Assembly: GCA_032433765.1 (NCBI GenBank)
Contig: JAVIAB010000041.1
Coordinates: 80,461,928 to 80,525,927, forward strand
DNA: 64,000 bases
Direction: 5' to 3'
DNA from: Megaustenia siamemsis
Lineage: Eukaryota; Mollusca; Gastropoda; Stylommatophora; Ariophantidae
Under the pieces are notes generated by a model that saw nothing but the letters and a program-made list of their open reading frames with translations, had not been told where the DNA came from and did not search any database. Shown here piece after piece: positions 59,098-64,000 of the stretch; position 1 is the stretch's first letter; every line of letters begins with the position of its first letter. Made by a program: the position numbers and the translations under genes.

Positions 59098-59890
59098 CAT
59101 CAAGTACCGGGCCTGCTGGCATAGGTGATCATGTCTCTCAACAACTTTCGATCTCGACAGTTATTTATCATTTCTGTTGTTGACCTTCTCTCAAGCCATT
59201 CTCTTAAGCTGTCTGGTATATTTTCTCTTTGCTTCCCTCTATCTCTTCGTCCCTCAATTTTTCCAGTTGTTACAATATATTCCAGTTGTTCTCTTCTCAT
59301 TACATGGCCAAAAAATGATGATTGTTTCTTCCTAATATTGGAAATTAGATCTCTTTTTGTTTTGGCCTCTTTCAGAACGTTTTCATTACTCTTCTTAGCT
59401 GTCAATGGTATTCTCAACATTCTTCTGTAAAACCACATTTCTACAGACTCCAGTGATTTTCTTGTCTGTTGTCCTATTGTCCATGGTTCACATCCATATG
59501 TTAAGACTGGCTCTACATAACATTTAAGAACTCTTTTTCTTGTTTCTATTGTCAAAAATGGATTGCATAGTATCTTCCTCATGTTTTGGAAAGCTGCTTT
59601 TGCCTGAGCCATTCTACATCTCACCTCTTTTGTACATCTTCCATCTGAGGTTAACAAAGTTCCCAAATATTTAAATTCATTTACCTGTTTTAATATTGTT
59701 CCACTTGTCTTTATTTTGCACTGAGATGATGTCTTTTTCTTTGTTGTTACCATTACTTCTGTCTTTTTGCTATTAAGGCTGAGTCCTTTATTTTTACTTT
59801 CTTTCACTATAATGTCCAACATTTCTTATAAATCATTTTCACTCTCAGCGATTAAGACTGTATCATCAGCGTACCTTAGAAAAGTACACA
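59098..59890 (-). mobile_element. LINE fragment with YADD box
   Basis: The minus strand encodes FLRYADDTVLIAES (catalytic YADD, about 59848-59888), an in-frame TAA, then GLSLNSKKTEVMVTTKKK, QVNEFKYLGTLLTSDGRCTK, VEPVLTYGCEPWTIGQQTRK, FFGHVMRREQLEYIVTTGKI and a C-terminal SRPGT before TGA and a (TGATGA) tail at about 59095-59103. The 240-codon frame after the stop is intact. It belongs to the same family as the fragments at 20520 and 23271. It is 5'-truncated close to the active site. Confidence 0.92.
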
Positions 59891-59984
59891 GAAGTAGTCA
59901 ATAAAGCATTTTACACCAGCCAATTAGGATACACGCACGTGCTGGACAGGGGACACAATAAACAACGTACGGGTTATCCAAAAA

Positions 59985-60725
59985 ATATAACATCTTGACG
60001 ATGCAGATATAAGGCTGATATGTGAATTGTAATGGGAACAGACAGCAGATATAAGGCTGATATGTGACTTGTAATGGGAACAGACAACAGATATAAGGCT
60101 GATATGTGACTTGTAATGGGAACAGACAACAGATATAAGGCTGATATGTGACTTGTAATGGGAACAGACAACAGATATACGGCTGATATGTGACTTGTAA
60201 TGGGAACTGACAACAGATATAAGGCTGATATGTGACTTGTAATGGGAACAGACAACAGATATAAGGCTGATATGTGACTTGTAATGGGAACAGACAGCAG
60301 ATATAAGGCTGATATGTGACTTGTATTGGGAACAGACAACAGATATAACGCTGATATGTACACTTGTAATGAGAACAGACAGCAGATATAAGGCTGATAT
60401 GTGACTTGTAATGGGAACAGACAGCAGATATAAGGCTGATATGTGACTTGTAATGGGAACAGACAGCAGATATAAGGCTGATATGTGAGTTGTAATGGGA
60501 ACAGACAACATATATAACGCTGATATGTGACTTGTAATGGGAACAGACAGCAGATATAAGGCTGATATGTGACTTGTATTGGGAACAGACAACAGATATA
60601 ACGCTGATATGTGACTTGTAATGGGAACAGACAGCAGGTATAAGGCTGATATGTGACTTGTAATGAGAACAGACAGCAGATATAAGGCTGATATGTGACT
60701 TGTAATGGGAACAGACAGCAGATTA
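59985..60725. repeat. 42-bp minisatellite
   Basis: About 17 units of 42 bases read GACAACAGATATAAGGCTGA then TATGTGACTTGTAATGGGAACA. The period is fourteen codons, so the minus strand reads open (ALYLLSVPITSHIS per unit) and is continuous with the open frame of the adjacent 51-bp array. I cannot trace the unit to a known protein. Confidence 0.93.
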
Positions 60726-61775
60726 CTACAGACAGTAGTTACTACAGCTAATCTTCTTGTGATCTCTTCCTGACAGTCTCCATTGTTAGTTACTACAGCT
60801 AATCTTCTTGTGATCTCTTCCTGACAGTCTCCATTGTTAGTTACTACAGCTAATCTTCTTGTGATCTCTTCCTGACAGTCTCCATTGTTACTTACTACAG
60901 CTAATCTTCTTGTGATCTCTTCCTGACAGCCTCCATTGTTAGTTACTACAGCTAATCTTCTTGTGATCTCTTCCTGACAGTCTCCATTGTTAGTTACTAC
61001 AGCTAATCTTCTTGTGATCTCTTCCTGACAGTCTCCATTGTTAGTTACTACAGCTAATCTTCTTGTGATCTCTTCCTGACAGTCTCCATTGTTAGTTACT
61101 ACAGCTAATCTTCTTGTGATCTCTTCCTGACAGCCTCCATTGTTAGTTACTACAGCTAATCTTCTTGTGATCTCTTCCTGACAGCCTCCATTGTTAGTTA
61201 CTACAGCTAATCTCCTTGTGATCTCTTCCTGACAGTCTCCATTGTTAGTTACTACAGCTAATCTTCTTGTGATCTCTTCCTGACAGTCTCCATTGTTAGT
61301 TACTACAGCTAATCTTCTTGTGATCTCTTCCTGACAGTCTCCATTGTTAGTTACTACAGCTAATCTTCTTGTGATCTCTTCCTGACAGTCTCCATTGTTA
61401 GTTACTACAGCTAATCTTCTTGTGATCTCTTCCTGACAGTCCCCATTGTTAGTTACTACAGCTAATCTTCTTGTGATCTCTTCCCTGACAGTCTCCATTG
61501 TTAGTTACTACAGCTAATCTTCTTGTGATCTCTTCCTGACAGTCTCCATTGTTAGTTACTACAGCTAATCTTCTTGTGATCTCTTCCTGACAGTCCCCAT
61601 TGTTAGTTACTACAGCTAATCTTCTTGTGATCTCTACCTGACAGTCTCCATTGTTAGTTACTACAGCTAATCTTCTTGTGATCTCTTCCTGACAGCCTCC
61701 ATTGTTAGTTACTGTAGCTAATCTTCTTGTGATCTCTTCCTGACAGTCTCCATTGTTAGTTACTACAGATCCCAG
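60726..61775 (-). repeat. 51-bp array derived from LINE reverse-transcriptase coding sequence
   Basis: About 20 units of 51 bases each translate on the minus strand to VVTNNGDCQEEITRRLA. This is the LGS.VT..GDC..EI.RRLA segment found once in ordinary LINE reverse transcriptases. The upstream part (61775-61829) reads YGYLGSVVTNNGDCQ, showing the seed copy in its LINE context. The frame is kept through nearly all units (59924-61498 and 61449-61829), with one single-base insertion near 61483. Confidence 0.94.
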
Positions 61776-63414
61776 ATATCCATAGTTTGTTTTAAGTTCT
61801 TCACTGTTGTTGACTTTTTGTTTTCTCAATGGACATTATCTTAGTTTTCTGCATGTTTACATAGAGGTTTTGCTCTTCACTGTGTTCTTTAACACATTCA
61901 GTTGTCTCTCTTAACCCTTCTGTCCTGTTTGAGAGGAGGCCCGTGTCATCAACGTATCTAAGTTGTAAAGCTAGCTTGCCATTTATTGATGTTGCGGCAA
62001 TTATTGATTGTCTCATGATGTTCTCAGCATAGATGTTGGACAGTCTCATCATGTTCTCAGGGTAGATGTTGAACAGGTATGGAGAGAGGATGCAACCCTG
62101 CCTCACCCATTTTTGTACTTCAAATCAATTTGAAGTTTCGCCCACTATTCTGATCGGTGCTGGCTGTTCGTGATATAATGATTTCATAAGTTGTGTTGGT
62201 GTGTAGGAGAGTCCATATCTTTAGTGATGTTCCACAGTTTCTGATGTTGTACGCAGTCAAAGGTCTTGTTGTAATCTATGAAGCATGTATACAGTTCTAT
62301 GTTATATTCCCTACACTTCACAAAGACCTTGTTGTAATCTATGAAGCATGTATACAGTTCTATGTTATATTCCCTACACTTCACAAAGACCTTGCTGTAA
62401 TCTATGAAGTATGTATACGGTTCTATGTTATATTCCCTACACTTCACAAAGACCTTGTTGTAATCTATGAAGCATGTATACAGTTCTATGTTATATTCCC
62501 TACACTTCACAAAGACCTTGCTGTAATCTATGAAGTATGTATACAGTTCTATGTTATATTCCCTACACTTCACAAAGACCTTGTTGTAATCTATGAAGCA
62601 TGTATACAGTTCTGTGTTGTATTCCCTACACTTCACAAAGACCTTGTTGTAATCTATGAAGCATGTATACAGTTCTGTGTTGTATTCCCTACACTTCACA
62701 AAGACCTTGTTGTAATCTATGAAGCATGTATACAGTTCTGTGTTGTATTCCCTACACTTCACAAAGACCGTGATGTAATCTATGAAATGTGTAAGCAGAT
62801 CTATGTTGTATTCCCTACACTTCACAAAGACCGTGATGTAATCTATGAAATGTGTAAGCAGATCTATGTTGTATTCCCTACACTTCACAAAGACCGTGAT
62901 GTAATCTATGAAATGTGTAAGCAGATCTATGTTGTATTCCCTACACTTCACAAAGACCGTGATGTAATCTATTAAGTATGTAAGCAGATCTATGATGTGT
63001 TGCCAACACTTCTCAAGGATGTTTCTCATGTTAAAGATATAGTCCCGGTTGCCTCTACTATGTCTGAAACCTGCTTGGACAATATGTAGTTCTTGTTCTA
63101 ACTTTCCTGCTGTCCTATCCATGATAACCCACAAGAGTAGTTTGCTGGCATGGTTTATTAGGACAATAGTTCTGTAGTTGGAACACAGCTTCAGATTTCA
63201 TTCCTTTGGAACCGAGATGTGCACTGATCATTTCCTGGCTTCTGGCCAGTCTGCGTTTTTTCAGATCTTCACACAAAGTGTGTGGTGAGTGAGAAGGAAT
63301 AATATTGAACATAATTCTAATAAGAGAAGTAATTATTTGGGACACAGAAGGAGATATGATAAGTAACTGAACATCTTGTCTGGCGGGAGTACAGGGTAAT
63401 AGAGGTGAAAGCAA
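61776..63414 (-). mobile_element. LINE reverse-transcriptase fragment with internal arrays
   Basis: Read on the minus strand, the order is NYRTIVLINHASKLLLWVIM (about 63120-63185), EQELHIVQAGFRHSRGNRDY, IFNMRNILEKC, a tandemly repeated CREYNIELYTCFIDYNKVF segment, FDCVQHQKLWNITKDMDSPT, a gap, RQGCILSPYLFNIYPENMMR, LRYVDDTGLLSNRTEGLRET (catalytic YVDD near 61940-61955) and YLGSVVTNNGDCQ. These are successive reverse-transcriptase motifs in correct order. The region is broken by frameshifts near 63140-63250 and 62100-62190, and the IYPENMM(R) segment is doubled. Everything 3' of the 51-bp array has been lost or replaced by the 42-bp array. Confidence 0.92.
62245..62985 (-). repeat. 63-bp array within LINE reverse-transcriptase coding sequence
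   Basis: Twelve or so 63-bp units translate on the minus strand to CREYNIELYTCFIDYNKVFVK, with variants (NTELYTCF; NIDLLTHFIDYITVF). The single-copy ancestor is the conserved REY..ELY.CFIDY.KAFD segment before the first catalytic aspartate. The last unit continues into normal sequence NKTFDCVQHQKLW. The period is 21 codons and the frame is open throughout (62184-63134). Confidence 0.94.
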
Positions 63415-63632
63415 AGGCTAAAGTAGGCTAACGTAGGCTGAAGTAGGCTAAAGTAGGCTGAAGTAGGCTGAAGTAGGCTAATGTAGGCTGAAGTAGGCTA
63501 ACGTAGGCTGAAGTAGGCTAAAGTAGGCTGAATTAGGCTAAAGTAGGCTGAAGTAGGCTAAAGTAGGCTGAAGTAGGCTGAAGTAGGCTGCAGTGGACTA
63601 AAGTAGGCTGAAGTAGGCTAAAGTAGGCTGAT
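63411..63632. repeat. 10-bp minisatellite
   Basis: About 22 units of AAGTAGGCTA / AAGTAGGCTG alternate irregularly, with few substitutions (ACGTAGGCTG, AATTAGGCTA, CAGTGGACTA). Confidence 0.93.
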
Positions 63633-63765
63633 CAAGTGATCAGGGATGGACAGGTGAACCTATAGCAATGCGCACCATCAAGACAAGTGACAGTAAAATG
63701 GCGCTCCATGGTAGCCAACCTTCGATGTCGAGACAGCACATGATGATGATGATGATGAAACGTTG
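63633..63765 (+). mobile_element. Possible LINE 3' terminus with (ATG)n tail
   Basis: A short single-copy stretch ends in CAGCACATGATGATGATGAT. This type of ending matches the tails of the LINE fragments at 21085-21100 and 59095-59103. No coding sequence is left, so the assignment rests on the tail alone. Confidence 0.35.
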
Positions 63766-63784
63766 AAACCACATCGCAATGCAA

Positions 63785-64000
63785 AATCATTCAGAATTAC
63801 AGCAATTACAGCAGCTAGAATTACAACAATTACATCAGCTAGAATTACAACAATTCCATTAGCTAGAATTACAGCAATTACAGCAGCTAGAATTACAGCA
63901 ATTACAGCAGCTAGAATTACAGCAATTACATCAGATAGAATTACAGCAATTACAGCTGCTAGAATTACATCAGATATAATTACAGCAATTACAGCAGCTA
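63785..64000. repeat. 24-bp minisatellite at right edge
   Basis: Units of AGAATTACAGCAATTACAGC plus AGCT recur with variants (ATCAGCT, ACAACAATTAC). The array continues past the window edge. Confidence 0.9.

Noticed and set aside
58770..59183. 137-codon plus-strand frame as a gene
   Set aside because: No family motif was seen, a minus-strand frame overlaps it, and its end lies within the 3' end of a LINE.
63633..63765. tRNA-derived SINE
   Set aside because: I could not find A and B box sequences at the expected spacing. The (ATG)n tail alone fits a LINE end better.

Overview
The window looks like animal nuclear DNA. It has short coding exons with GT-AG splice sites, many decayed non-LTR retrotransposon (LINE) fragments, and very large amounts of tandem repeat. 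It contains no bacterial operon, CRISPR array, tRNA or rRNA that I can see. An invertebrate, probably a lophotrochozoan such as a mollusc, is my guess from the LINE types and the protease gene; this is inference only.

The one host gene I can support lies on the minus strand and spans about 58.5 kb down to 11.0 kb. It is an ADAM/ADAMTS-like (reprolysin, M12B) zinc metalloprotease. Seven small exons (58497-58534, 31315-31420, 29526-29684, 25641-25716, 19356-19478, 13369-13420, 11067-11221) were found by reading between the repeats. All six exon-exon joins agree in reading phase, and the joined product follows the family order: end of the catalytic domain with HELGH...HDG and a Met-turn, then a linker and cysteine-rich domain, then a C-terminal CCHTC module. 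The 5' part of the gene lies beyond 58.5 kb and was not found. The 3' end may be a stop codon inside the neighbouring 30-bp repeat array or may lie further left.

Layout from left to right: a 22-bp G-rich minisatellite (1-4545) split by a LINE with a 10-bp target-site duplication; a 30-bp minisatellite (4621-10999); the C-terminal exon; a LINE fragment with a 49-bp internal tandem repeat; an exon; 3 kb of compound trinucleotide repeat (13575-16650); a LINE fragment; CA-rich repeats; two abutting LINE fragments; an exon; a 5.7 kb two-length minisatellite holding a LINE that was duplicated with it (19841-25560); an exon; 28-bp and 46-bp arrays, the latter split by a LINE with a 13-bp target-site duplication; an exon; small arrays and a LINE; an exon; a 26.7 kb satellite-sized array of 29/20-bp units with higher-order repeats (31690-58430); a 38-nt exon; a LINE fragment; a LINE whose own reverse-transcriptase coding sequence has been expanded into 51-bp and 63-bp in-frame arrays (60726-63414); and two short arrays at the right edge.

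Exons make up about 0.7 kb of 64 kb. The introns are almost wholly minisatellite and LINE debris. At several separate places a piece of LINE coding sequence has itself become the unit of a tandem array, so this locus appears to show minisatellites arising, growing, being interrupted and being duplicated.
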